From: Anaerolineae bacterium
GTDB taxonomy: Bacteria; Chloroflexota; Anaerolineae; Aggregatilineales; Ch27
Length of the DNA stretch: 64,000 bases
Direction: 5' to 3'
NCBI GenBank assembly: GCA_013178165.1
Contig: JABLXG010000005.1
Location: 1-64,000, forward strand
Both the position numbers and the translations under genes were made by a program. Below, piece by piece: positions 36,707 through 44,544 of the stretch. The notes under the pieces were generated by a model. It was given only the letters and a program-made list of their open reading frames with translations. It ran no database searches and had not been told where the DNA came from. How positions within the stretch are numbered: position 1 is the first letter of the stretch; every line of letters starts with the position of its first letter.

Positions 36707-37399
36707 TTACCCGGCGCAGGCCTGGAAAGCAGGCAGGTGGTTGAACTCCGAAGCATTGCGCAGGTTAGTGAAGATCTGCACAAGATCGGGGTAGTCACTC
36801 ACGGTGCTCAGCCAGTTGTCGTACAGCTGGAAGTTAGCGATTTCAGCTTCAGCAGCAAAGGCACATGCCTCGGCCAGTGTCCCGAAGGTCACCTCAGGCG
36901 TTTCAACGGTGACAGCGCTGTAATCCACGCCGTAGTAGGTCAGGGCGCGTTCCAGGGCGGCGGCATGGTTGGCCTCAGCTTGCTGGATGGCGACAAACGG
37001 CACGACCGACCCAAACTGCGCGATCACAGCCTCATAAGCAGCATAGGCATGATATTCGTCGGCCAGTCCGGCCAGCAGGGCATCAGCGACCTCAGCGGGC
37101 AACTCACCGCTGAAAGACGGTAGCGTTGCATACGGATCGCGCAGGCCGTTTTGTCCGTTCTGACCATTCCAGCGGTGCATCGCTCCTGCCCCGGCACCCG
37201 GCGCCAGCGGATCGCGGAGTTGCTGGCGAGTCCACAGTTGCAGGCCTGCCGCCCCACTCTGGTTCAGCGAGGTCTGGGTAACATTGTTGCCACGCCCGTT
37301 GCGCGGCCCCTGCGCGGCAGCAATTCCCGCACTGAAGACGAAAACGCCCACCAGCGCCATTGCAGTCAGCAGGAAAATAACGGTTGCTTTGCGGTTCAT
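36707..37399 (-). CDS. Secreted DUF2202 ferritin-like protein
   Basis: A 230-aa protein. The N-terminus is a signal peptide (RKATVIFLLTAMALVGVFVFSAGIAAAQG), so it is exported. Residues about 95-230 form the DUF2202 four-helix domain with carboxylate and His residues arranged as in ferritin-like di-metal sites: LADEYHAYAAYEAV, AEANHAAALERAL, AEAEIANFQLYDN and NASEFNHLPAF. A Gly/Asn/Gln-rich linker with a WNGQNGQNG repeat follows the signal peptide. Function is not established; metal binding is an inference. It has its own operator and terminator. Confidence 0.85.
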   Translation of the reverse strand: MNRKATVIFLLTAMALVGVFVFSAGIAAAQGPRNGRGNNVTQTSLNQSGAAGLQLWTRQQLRDPLAPGAGAGAMHRWNGQNGQNGLRDPYATLPSFSGELPAEVADALLAGLADEYHAYAAYEAVIAQFGSVVPFVAIQQAEANHAAALERALTYYGVDYSAVTVETPEVTFGTLAEACAFAAEAEIANFQLYDNWLSTVSDYPDLVQIFTNLRNASEFNHLPAFQACAG

Positions 37400-37463
37400 C
37401 AGTGGTTCCTTTCAGCTAGAGCGCATGACGGTAAACCCGTGTATGGTTAGTGATGCGCTTCAA

Positions 37464-37469
37464 AAGATA
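37464..37469 (-). promoter_or_regulatory. -10 element of the DUF2202 gene
   Basis: TATCTT (minus strand) lies 65 nt upstream of the DUF2202 start codon, and the heptamer array begins 12 nt further upstream, in the place of a -35 box. This spacing is typical of promoters activated by PhoB-like regulators. The -10 match alone is weak. Confidence 0.4.
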
Positions 37470-37480
37470 AGCCATCGTTA

Positions 37481-37542
37481 TGAAGAACTTGTGACACCGT
37501 TATGAAGAATCGGTGAAGAAATCCTGTAAATGTGGTGAGAGA
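37481..37542 (-). promoter_or_regulatory. Tandem 11-nt-spaced heptamers: probable response-regulator operator
   Basis: Plus-strand heptamers begin at 37481 (TGAAGAA), 37492 (TGACACC), 37503 (TGAAGAA), 37514 (TGAAGAA), 37525 (TGTAAAT) and 37536 (TGAGAGA): six steps of exactly 11 nt, three identical. This is the geometry of OmpR/PhoB-family direct repeats (7-mer plus 4-nt spacer). They lie directly upstream of the DUF2202 -10 region. The regulator itself is not adjacent. Confidence 0.6.
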
Positions 37543-37561
37543 CCCGGCTTGTTCCGGGCCG

Positions 37562-37599
37562 AAAAAAACAATGCATGCGGCAGGCCGCCACATGCATTG
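37562..37599 (-). terminator. Intrinsic terminator after the Arg/Trp-rich ORF
   Basis: On the minus strand CAATGCATGTGGC (37599-37587) and GCCGCATGCATTG (37581-37569) pair over 13 positions with one G-T pair, loop of five, followed by TTTTTTT (37568-37562). It lies 33 nt after the stop of the 59-aa ORF, which supports that ORF being in a transcript that ends here. Confidence 0.88.
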
Positions 37600-37632
37600 C
37601 ACGCCTTCACAGACAAGCCGAACTTAGCCGCT

Positions 37633-37812
37633 CTACAGGCCCTTGATCGTCAGCGCATCCAGCCGCCGGCTCAGCCCGCGCAACGGCCGGCGCTCGAACC
37701 AGCGCCGGGGCCGCCAGCGTGGTCGCCAACGGATCACCGATGGCTTCAGCCGGCGCGGCACACGCCCCCGGCTATGCAGCCATTCCAGCGTTCCCGACCA
37801 GCGCAAGACCAT
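37633..37812 (-). CDS. Small Arg/Trp-rich protein (59 aa)
   Basis: Direct translation gives 59 residues starting MVLRWSGTLEWLHSRGR. The centre, VIRWRPRWRPRRWFERRPLRG, has eight Arg and four Trp; overall there are 16 Arg and only three acidic residues. GGAGAGG lies 9 nt upstream of the ATG, it starts 20 nt after the hydrolase stop and a strong terminator follows. No family recognised. It could bind nucleic acid or membranes. Confidence 0.5.
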   Translation of the reverse strand: MVLRWSGTLEWLHSRGRVPRRLKPSVIRWRPRWRPRRWFERRPLRGLSRRLDALTIKGL

Positions 37813-37832
37813 GCGCTTTTCCTCTCCGGCCC

Positions 37833-38519
37833 CTACAGGGTGAAGCTGCCGCCCGGATCCACGATGATCACCCGGCTGGCCGTCTCGTTGTGGACGCGCT
37901 GCGCCCAGCCAGCCGCATCCACCTGGATCAGCGGGAAGGTATTATAGTGGATCGGCAGCACCGCGCGCGGGGCGATCAGCTTGACGGCCTCCAGCGCCTC
38001 ATCCGGTCCCATCGTGTAGTTGCCGCCAATGGGCAACACAGCCAGATCGATGCCCTTGGCCCCGATCCGTTGCATATCGGCAAACAAGCCGGTATCCCCG
38101 GCCAGGTACAACCGATGGCCATCGCGCGCTGTCAGCAGGATGCCGTTGGCCTGCCCGCCATAGGAACCATCCGGCAGGCTGGAACTGTGGACGGCCATCG
38201 TCAGGGCGATACGAGCAAAACCGAAGTTCACCGCCCCGTCCGGATTCATACCATGCGTATTGCGGACGCCCTGGCGGGCGATCCAGTGGGCGACTTCGTT
38301 GTTGGCGATCACTCTGGCGCCCGTACGTTTGGCGATGCTCACCGTGTCGCCGACATGGTCGCCATGGCCGTGCGTCAGCAGGATATAGTCCGCGGGAATA
38401 GTCGCCGGGTCGGCTGCCGCCAGCGGGTTGCCGCTGAGATAGGGGTCAACCAGCACGTGCGTACCGTCGATTTCCAGGGCCAGGGCCGCATGCCCCAGCC
38501 AGGTCACCCGGATGCTCAT
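37833..38519 (-). CDS. Metal-dependent hydrolase, MBL fold (UPF0173 type)
   Basis: A 228-aa metallo-beta-lactamase-fold protein. The hallmark LLTHGHGDHVGDTV supplies three His and an Asp ligand, VHSSS and GDTG follow, and PIHYNTFPLI has the last His. The UPF0173 pattern of a strand-start RVTWLGHAALALEIDG is clear. Substrate unknown. ATG 38519 with GGAAGGGG upstream is chosen; the frame is open further. Confidence 0.92.
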   Translation of the reverse strand: MSIRVTWLGHAALALEIDGTHVLVDPYLSGNPLAAADPATIPADYILLTHGHGDHVGDTVSIAKRTGARVIANNEVAHWIARQGVRNTHGMNPDGAVNFGFARIALTMAVHSSSLPDGSYGGQANGILLTARDGHRLYLAGDTGLFADMQRIGAKGIDLAVLPIGGNYTMGPDEALEAVKLIAPRAVLPIHYNTFPLIQVDAAGWAQRVHNETASRVIIVDPGGSFTL

Positions 38520-38559
38520 CTTCCCCTTCCTTCGTCGAGAAGTCGCCCGTCCTACCAAC

Positions 38560-38588
38560 ACTATAAGGTCAAAGGCGCGCCGGTACAA
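38560..38588 (-). promoter_or_regulatory. Possible promoter of the hydrolase gene
   Basis: Minus strand TTGTAC (38583-38588), 17-nt spacer and TATAGT (38560-38565), start near 38553. The -35 match is only three of six and overlaps the hairpin after def, so this is tentative. Confidence 0.35.
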
Positions 38589-38603
38589 GGTGTTTACCGG
38601 CGC
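38577..38603 (-). terminator. Hairpin after the def gene
   Basis: GCGCCGGTA (38577-38585) and TACCGGCGC (38595-38603) pair over 9 bp. On the minus strand the stem is followed by GCCTTTGACC, a poor U-tract, so it may be a weak terminator or an mRNA-stabilising end. It begins at the def stop codon. Confidence 0.4.
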
Positions 38604-39136
38604 TAATCGGCCGCCAGGGTCTCCTCGTCAGCGACTTCCTGCCATACTTCGCTGGCGCGGTCGGTGTACAGCACACCATCCAGATGATCGATCTCATGCT
38701 GGAACACCCGGGCCAGCCAGCCCTCGGCTTTGATGCGCCGGGGCTTGCCGTGGCGATCCTGCCCCTTGACCGTGATCGCTTTGTGCCGGGAAACCGTCCC
38801 GAACAGGCCGGGGATGGACAGGCAGGCTTCAACGCCATCAACCCGTTCCTCAGAAGCGCGCACGATCTCCGGGTTGACGACTTCGTACAGCACGCCGGCC
38901 TGCTCCCCGAATTCCTCGCGGGCCTGTTCATCGTCGGGCAGGCGGACAACGATCACGCGCTGGCTGACGTTGATCTGCGGCGCGGCCAGGCCGACACCCG
39001 GCGCGGCCAGCATGGTCTCCGCCATGTCGTCCAGCAATTTGCCCAGCCTGTCATCAAAGACGGTCACCCGCCGCGCTTTACGCCGCAGGACTTCAGCGTG
39101 CTCGCTACCCAGAACCACAATCTCCCGTAGTGCCAT
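38603..39136 (-). CDS. def: Peptide deformylase
   Basis: A 177-aa metalloenzyme that removes the N-formyl group from nascent proteins. Motif 1 is GVGLAAPQI, motif 2 reads EACLSIPG (the usual Gly of EGCLS is Ala) and motif 3 is QHEIDHLDG with the catalytic Glu. The Cys and two His metal ligands are intact. ATG 39136 is chosen because GGAG precedes it at 8 nt; the frame is open upstream. Confidence 0.95.
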   Translation of the reverse strand: MALREIVVLGSEHAEVLRRKARRVTVFDDRLGKLLDDMAETMLAAPGVGLAAPQINVSQRVIVVRLPDDEQAREEFGEQAGVLYEVVNPEIVRASEERVDGVEACLSIPGLFGTVSRHKAITVKGQDRHGKPRRIKAEGWLARVFQHEIDHLDGVLYTDRASEVWQEVADEETLAAD

Positions 39137-39296
39137 GCCCGGTACTCCCCGTACTCCCGGCTCATTCCGCCATCGGGCGGATTTGCCCTTAATTCTGACC
39201 ATATCGCGCCAGATTATACCAGCCCGCCAAAAGGGCGAAAAGCGGCAGTTGAGAGCCTTTCATCGCCGGCGCGGTTAACTGCCCGGCGCACGATGC

Positions 39297-40160
39297 TCAG
39301 GCAGCGCCCAGCAGCGCCGCGCCAGCAACCATGGCGGCGGCTCCGGCCAGCCGCCAGCGAGCATTCCCCTCCCGCAATAGCTGCGCCCCAAGCAGTACGC
39401 CGATCAGGATGCTCACGCTGCGCAGCGGCGCCACATAACTCACCGGGCTGAAGGTCAGAGCGGTCAGGATCAGGATGTATGAGCCAGGGCTGAGCAGGGC
39501 CACCGCCAGCGCCCGCCAGCGATCGACCGCCCAGGCCCGCCGGACTTCCTGCCGGTGGGTCAGCACATACGGCGTCAGGAAGACGGCGCGCAGCCAGCCG
39601 ATCGTCCAGGAGTAGACGACCGGCGCGATCAGCAGGCGGCTCATGGCGTACGAATCCCACAGGCTGTAGGCCGCGATGGACAGCGCGGTGAGCAGGCCGT
39701 AGAGGAGACCCGGCAGCGCCGCTGAGCGCCGCAGGCTGCGCGGATCACCGCTGAGCGCGATCACCCCCGCACCGATCAGCAGGGTCGCCAGTAGCGCCTG
39801 GGGCGTCGGCTGTTCGCCCAGCAGCAGAACCGCCCCTACCGTGACAAACAACGGCCCTGTCCCCCGCGATAACGGATAGACCAGCGACAGCTCGCCGCGC
39901 CGGTAGCCGGCCGCCAGCAACAGGAAGTACAGCAGATGCAGGGCCGCACTGCCGACGATGAACAGTACATCCATAGGTGTCAGGGCGCTTCCTCCCTGCA
40001 CCAGCGCCACCAGCGCCAGCGGCCCCAGCGTGAAGAACTCCATGGCGCCAAACATCCAGGTGAAGACAGCGCCATTGGCGGTGGCCCGCTTGGCGATGTA
40101 GTTCCAGATGGCGTGCATCGCCGCGGAGATCAGCACGAGCAGGATGGCCAACGCGGTCAT
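39297..40160 (-). CDS. EamA/DMT-family transporter
   Basis: A 287-aa membrane protein with about ten hydrophobic segments in two repeats, the EamA pattern: the first includes VYPLSRGTGPLFVTVGAVLLLGEQPTPQALLATLLIGAGVIAL, the second SYVAPLRSVSILIGVLLGAQLLREGNARWRLAGAAAMVAGAALLGA. Substrate unknown; family members export amino acids and other metabolites. It begins at ATG 40160. Confidence 0.88.
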   Translation of the reverse strand: MTALAILLVLISAAMHAIWNYIAKRATANGAVFTWMFGAMEFFTLGPLALVALVQGGSALTPMDVLFIVGSAALHLLYFLLLAAGYRRGELSLVYPLSRGTGPLFVTVGAVLLLGEQPTPQALLATLLIGAGVIALSGDPRSLRRSAALPGLLYGLLTALSIAAYSLWDSYAMSRLLIAPVVYSWTIGWLRAVFLTPYVLTHRQEVRRAWAVDRWRALAVALLSPGSYILILTALTFSPVSYVAPLRSVSILIGVLLGAQLLREGNARWRLAGAAAMVAGAALLGAA

Positions 40161-40244
40161 GCAGCGCCGTCCTTATGGCGGGAAAAGAGGGAAGGAACAG
40201 CCGCCGATTATACGCCGCTTTGGGCCGGTGTCACGCTCGCCGCT

Positions 40245-41099
40245 CTAAGCTACCGTGAGCAGCAGGCCGTTGCCGGATGGATCGCAGGCCAGCCATCCGC
40301 CGTCCTGCGCCGCCTGCGGGATGCCCGCCGCATCCAGACGGGCGCGCACTTTCGCCAGCGTCGGCGCATCCGGCAGGCGCAGGGTGAACCAGCGCAGGCC
40401 GGGCGCTCCCGGCGGCGGAGGCGGCGCACCGGGGCCGTTCCAGGTATTGACCCCCACGTGATGATGGTAGCCATCGGCAGCCAGGAAGACGGCGCCGGGC
40501 AGGCGGGCCGTCACCTCAAAGCCGAGCACATCGCGGTAGAAAGCTTCTGTGGCGAGGAGATCGGCCACATGGAGATGAAGGTGGCCGACGGTCGTACGCT
40601 CCGGCAGACCGTCCCAGGCAACTGACTGTTCCCGGGCCAGCCGCAACAATCCCTCGACATCCAGCAAGGCGGTGCCCATCTGCAGCTTTCCGCCGGGGTA
40701 CTGCCAGGCGCTGCGCGGGCGGTCACAATAGATTTCGATCCCATTGCCTTCCGCGTCGGGCAGGTAGATCGCTTCGCTGACATCGTGGTCGGCGAAGCCA
40801 TGCAGCGGAGCGCCGACCTGTTCCAGATGGAGCAACGTCCGGGCCAGGGCCTGCCGGTCAGGCACAAGGATGGCGAAGTGGTACAGGCCGGTCGCTCGCC
40901 GGGGGCGCGGTGCCGCAGCGCCTCCGGTCAGGATCAGCAGATCTGGCCCACCAGCACCAAGAAAGGCTGTATCCCCGGCGCGGTCGCGCAGGCGCAGGCC
41001 GATCACCGTTTCGTAAAAGTGCACCTGGCGCTCCAGATCGGCCACCATCAGATGCACCGGGCCAAGCCTCAGGCCGTGCAGAGGGTCTTCTGCATCCAT
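40245..41099 (-). CDS. VOC-family protein, CatE-like extradiol-dioxygenase homologue
   Basis: A 284-aa protein with two consecutive VOC domains. Domain 1: [23 protein letters not shown] and a metal-type ending [10 protein letters not shown]. Domain 2: [35 protein letters not shown] and SGNGLLLTV. The arrangement is like Bacillus catechol-2,3-dioxygenase-type CatE. Substrate unproven. ATG 41099 is chosen because AAAAAGGA lies 8 nt upstream; an upstream in-frame ATG at 41135 has none. Confidence 0.88.
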   Translation of the reverse strand: MDAEDPLHGLRLGPVHLMVADLERQVHFYETVIGLRLRDRAGDTAFLGAGGPDLLILTGGAAAPRPRRATGLYHFAILVPDRQALARTLLHLEQVGAPLHGFADHDVSEAIYLPDAEGNGIEIYCDRPRSAWQYPGGKLQMGTALLDVEGLLRLAREQSVAWDGLPERTTVGHLHLHVADLLATEAFYRDVLGFEVTARLPGAVFLAADGYHHHVGVNTWNGPGAPPPPPGAPGLRWFTLRLPDAPTLAKVRARLDAAGIPQAAQDGGWLACDPSGNGLLLTVA

Positions 41100-41249
41100 T
41101 GATAGAATCCTTTTTGGACTAGATTTGTCTGACATAAGCTTAACGCCAGGAGGCCCGGCTGTCCACAGGTGGCGCACAGGGGGTGCAGGCGGGCGTTGTC
41201 AGTGGCACGGTTGCCGGGCGGAAAGGAGTAAGCGCCGCCAGTCGAAGGG

Positions 41250-41255
41250 TATAAT
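41250..41255 (+). promoter_or_regulatory. -10 element of the DUF951 gene
   Basis: Perfect TATAAT 35 nt before the start codon. A convincing -35 is not visible. The predicted transcript starts inside a longer open frame, which fixes the start of the gene at 41290. Confidence 0.5.
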
Positions 41256-41289
41256 GAGCGGTAGCGACCCGAAATCGGAGGGACGGCGG

Positions 41290-41499
41290 ATGCCCCGCGA
41301 AGTGCACATTGGCGACCTTGTCACCACACGCAAGGCTCACCCCTGCGGCAGCACGGCATGGGAGGTCTACCGCATTGGCGCGGATATCGGGCTGAAATGC
41401 CTGCGCTGCGGGCGGCGTGTCCTGCTGACCCGCCGCGCCTTTGAGCGCGCCGCCAGGACAATCCGCCCGCCTTCACCGGGGGAGACAACCAAAGACTAA
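41290..41499 (+). CDS. DUF951 family protein
   Basis: A 69-aa protein. [48 protein letters not shown] matches DUF951, which has a four-residue C-G-S ... C-x2-C zinc-like motif and small basic sheet. ATG 41290 is chosen since GGAGGG lies 7 nt upstream; an earlier ATG at 41254 would lie within the promoter. Function of the family unknown. Confidence 0.9.
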   Translation: MPREVHIGDLVTTRKAHPCGSTAWEVYRIGADIGLKCLRCGRRVLLTRRAFERAARTIRPPSPGETTKD

Positions 41500-41546
41500 C
41501 CGGGAAGCCGCCTGCGCCGGGTTGAGCGTTCCCGGCCAGTAACGGG

Positions 41547-43061
41547 CTAGAGCTGGTCCTCGTCCTCCCACTGGCTGCGCCACCAGTTGAAGCCCGCCGG
41601 CAAGTTAGCCATGCCGGGCGCAGGGTGTTCGTCGCTGTCAGGCGGCGGCGGGGGCGCCTCGCCGCGCAGGGCTTCCAGCGCCTCCAGTGCGGTGGAAGGG
41701 ATGGACACCGGGCGCGGTGGCGGCATGTAAGGGCGGAAAGCCCGCTGGTATAGCTGGCGGGCGTGCAGAGCCAGCGCCCCCAGCCCGGTGAAAATCGCCA
41801 CCGCGTTGATGATCAGCCCGATCACCGGCAGTGGCACATTGGCCAGCAGCGCATAGAGCGCCGCCCCAAACACCAGGGCGAGCAGATTATAGGCCAGCCG
41901 GTCGTCCATCCCGGTCAGACGGCGAGCCAGCCGGCTGCCAAACAGGTAGACAAAAACCAGCCGCGCCACAAACAGAATCACGAACGAGAAGCCCCCGACC
42001 GTCAGCGTATTGACGATCAGCATCAGCAACAGGGCCATGGCCGTGAAGCCGCCCAGAGTCGTCACCGATAGCAGCACGACGATCAGGACGCTGATCAACA
42101 GCACCAGCAGGCCAACCGGCACTGCCAGCAGCGCTAGAATCAGCCCCCAGCCAAAGCTGGGCGCCAGCTGGCGCGGGATGAGCCGGGCCGGTTCGCGGAC
42201 CCAGGCCGGCGCGGCGATCATCACCAGCACGCCCGCCGCCAGCAGAGTCAACACGTCGGTCAGGGCGGCGTTCAGGTAGCGCATCACCAGTTCGCCGGGC
42301 TGCACCGTCTCTTCCGGCACAGGCTGGGTGATGTCCGGGCGCGGCTGGTCGAGCGTAAACGCGATCGTGCCACCAATCTGGCCGTTGATGTTGCCGGGCC
42401 GCGCCCCGCTATAGGTCAGGTTCCCGCCGATGATGCCCTCCGGGCGCACGGCCAGCCCCGGAGTCTGGAACGATACTGTGAACGGGAAGGGAAAGGGGAT
42501 GAACGTTGGCGATGATTCGCCGCTGCCCACGCGGGCATAGACATCTCCGGCTACCCGCCCGCCGATGATCAGCGCCGAGCCATTAAAGCTGACATCCCCC
42601 TCAACGCCGCCGCGCACCACCGTCTGGTAGCCGAACACCAGCAGGTCACCGGGCACGCTTGCGCCATCCCAGATTTCGACGTTCAGAGCGGCGGCGGCGA
42701 TGTCGGAGCCAGGGCTGAGCCGGGCGTTGCCGGTCAGGTCCAGGTCTACCCCGCCAAAGCGGATGTCATCCTCCACCGTGCCCTCGATACGCAGTTGCCC
42801 GCCCAGCAGCCAGATGTCACCCGCAACCAGGCCCCGCGGCGCGATCACCGTGGACCATGCCCCCCCGATCAGATCGCCCTGAATCGTGCCCTCGATGGTC
42901 AGCGTGTTGCAGGCAATGTACAGATCGGACTCGATGACCTCATCCGCGGCGATCACGCACTGGTCACCCTGCAGCCCTTCAGCGGCGCTGGCTGTGTTCA
43001 GCGCCACCAGCAGCAGGCTCCCCAGAACCGCCAGAATCACATACCAGCCATGGCGGCGCAT
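41547..43061 (-). CDS. Polymer-forming (bactofilin-like) domain protein with membrane region
   Basis: A 504-aa protein. A signal peptide or anchor (YVILAVLGSLLLVALNTASAAEG) leads to ~200 residues of repeated short beta-turn motifs (GTIQGDLIGG, GLVAGDIWLLGG, GTVEDDIRFGG, GGVEGDVSFNGSALIIGGRVAGDVYAR), the stacked beta-helix pattern of polymer-forming proteins. The C-terminal half has about six membrane segments (TLLAAGVLVMI to AIFTGLGALALHA) and a Pro-rich cytoplasmic tail. It probably scaffolds or senses at the envelope; function unproven. Confidence 0.8.
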   Translation of the reverse strand: MRRHGWYVILAVLGSLLLVALNTASAAEGLQGDQCVIAADEVIESDLYIACNTLTIEGTIQGDLIGGAWSTVIAPRGLVAGDIWLLGGQLRIEGTVEDDIRFGGVDLDLTGNARLSPGSDIAAAALNVEIWDGASVPGDLLVFGYQTVVRGGVEGDVSFNGSALIIGGRVAGDVYARVGSGESSPTFIPFPFPFTVSFQTPGLAVRPEGIIGGNLTYSGARPGNINGQIGGTIAFTLDQPRPDITQPVPEETVQPGELVMRYLNAALTDVLTLLAAGVLVMIAAPAWVREPARLIPRQLAPSFGWGLILALLAVPVGLLVLLISVLIVVLLSVTTLGGFTAMALLLMLIVNTLTVGGFSFVILFVARLVFVYLFGSRLARRLTGMDDRLAYNLLALVFGAALYALLANVPLPVIGLIINAVAIFTGLGALALHARQLYQRAFRPYMPPPRPVSIPSTALEALEALRGEAPPPPPDSDEHPAPGMANLPAGFNWWRSQWEDEDQL

Positions 43062-43123
43062 TGTCGTATCCTCCGGTCACTCCACACAGACAACCGCTGC
43101 AGCAACTGCAATGCGGCAGGCTT

Positions 43124-43129
43124 ATTGTA
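43124..43129 (-). promoter_or_regulatory. -10 element of the polymer-forming gene
   Basis: Minus strand TACAAT, 63 nt upstream of the start codon at 43061. Divergent to a TATAGT on the plus strand at 43176-43181 that serves the NlpC/P60 gene. No strong -35 box was found. Confidence 0.4.
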
Positions 43130-43220
43130 CCACGCCCGCCCGCTGGAAACGGGAGCAGCCGCCTGCCGGACGGGGTATAGTAGAAGCACATTCCCGCCGG
43201 GACCGGAAGGAGTTTTCCCC

Positions 43221-44477
43221 GTGCACCTGCTGCCAGATGTCCGTCCTGAGATGCTGCTGCCCGATTTCTGGCTGGCGCGGGTGGGCGATCCTGATGCCCC
43301 CCTGCTACAGCCCGCCGCCATCCCCGCCTTTAACGCCCATGTACGGGAGGTCATCGGCATCCCGGATGTTCTGGCGCTGCCGGACGCTCTACCCGCCGCT
43401 GAGGTGCGTGCCCACATCCCGGACGCGCCGGATAGCGCCCGCTTCGGCGTCAATGGCGCGCCGCTGAGCGCAGACTTCTGGGCTGGTCTGCAAGCAGCGA
43501 TGGCGCTTGACGCCCTGCCGGACCCGGCCCCGGTGCGCTTTGCCCTGGCCCTGCGCCGGACGCCCGTGCGCACCCTGCCCACCGACCGCGTCGCCCTCAA
43601 GACGCCCGATGAGCTGCCTTTTGACCGCCTACAGGAGACGCTGATCGATGTTGGCTGGCCGGCTGCCATCCTGCACACGACTCGCGATGGCGCGTGGGCC
43701 TTCACCCTGACGCCGGGTTACTGGGGCTGGGTGCGGACACGTGACCTGGCGCTGGCCGATCGCGCCGCTGTCGCCTGCTTCGTCGGCGCGGAGCCATTCC
43801 TGCTGGCCGTCGCGCCCTGGGCGGATGTGGCCGTCCCCGGCGAAGGGCCGCAGGTCTCCGCCCGCATGGGCACGCGCCTGCCGTTGCTGGCCGGGGAGGA
43901 TGCCCTGCGCCGCGTGCAACTCCCCACCGTGAACGCCGCCAAGCAACTGACCCTGACCGAGGGATTCGTGGCCGCTGCTGATCCGGACTGGCATACCGGC
44001 CTGTTGCCGCCGACGCTGCGCTCGATCATCGGGCGGGCGTTCGCCCTGCTGGGGGAGCCGTACGCCTGGGGCGGGCTACGGCTGGGCCGGGCCGGACGGG
44101 ATTGCTCCGGGCTGGTGCAGGATGTGTGGGCCACAGTCGGTGTACGCCTGCCGCGCAACAGCGGGCAACAGGCGCGGGTGGGCCGCTGCGTAGCGAGCTT
44201 CCAGCCAGATGAGCCGAATGATGCCCGGTTGCGCCGCCTGCAGGAAGACGTACCGCCGGGCGCGCTGTTGTTCCTGCCCGGCCATGTCATGCTTTACCTG
44301 GGGGTGATCGACGGCGTGCCCTTCGCCATCCATGACTTGTGGGGTTACGCGCACCCGGATGGGCGTGTCACCCGCGCCGGCGAGGTGGTGGTCTCCGCGC
44401 TGCCGCCGGAGCCGAGCGCGATGCGCCATACCCTGCTGGAACGCCTGACCCACGCCCGGGTCGTTGCGCCGTTCTAG
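43221..44477 (+). CDS. NlpC/P60-family cell-wall hydrolase with SH3-like domains
   Basis: A 418-aa protein. Residues about 140-270 carry SH3-like strands (RTLPTDRVALKTPDELPFDR, TLTPGYWGWVRTRDL). The NlpC/P60 domain follows: LLGEPYAWGGLRLGRAGRDCSGLVQDVWATVGVRLPRNSGQQ contains the catalytic Cys, and LFLPGHVMLYLG the His. GTG 43221 follows GGAAGGAG at 8 nt. There is no signal peptide, so its route to the wall is unclear. The long open frame upstream of 43221 is not part of it. Confidence 0.88.
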   Translation: MHLLPDVRPEMLLPDFWLARVGDPDAPLLQPAAIPAFNAHVREVIGIPDVLALPDALPAAEVRAHIPDAPDSARFGVNGAPLSADFWAGLQAAMALDALPDPAPVRFALALRRTPVRTLPTDRVALKTPDELPFDRLQETLIDVGWPAAILHTTRDGAWAFTLTPGYWGWVRTRDLALADRAAVACFVGAEPFLLAVAPWADVAVPGEGPQVSARMGTRLPLLAGEDALRRVQLPTVNAAKQLTLTEGFVAAADPDWHTGLLPPTLRSIIGRAFALLGEPYAWGGLRLGRAGRDCSGLVQDVWATVGVRLPRNSGQQARVGRCVASFQPDEPNDARLRRLQEDVPPGALLFLPGHVMLYLGVIDGVPFAIHDLWGYAHPDGRVTRAGEVVVSALPPEPSAMRHTLLERLTHARVVAPF

Positions 44478-44544
44478 CCCTGCTTCAGGCGGCCTCAGGC
44501 GCCCTTCCCGCGCTGCAGAGTGTGCTGGCAGGCCAGCTTTAAGC

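Noticed and set aside
37543-37568. Plus-strand terminator at CCCGG/CCGGG
   Set aside because: The stem is followed by A7 rather than T on the plus strand; the T-tract belongs to the minus-strand terminator at 37562-37599.
42795-43220. N-terminal extension of the NlpC/P60 reading frame
   Set aside because: It overlaps the oppositely oriented polymer-forming gene and its promoter region; GTG 43221 has the ribosome binding site.
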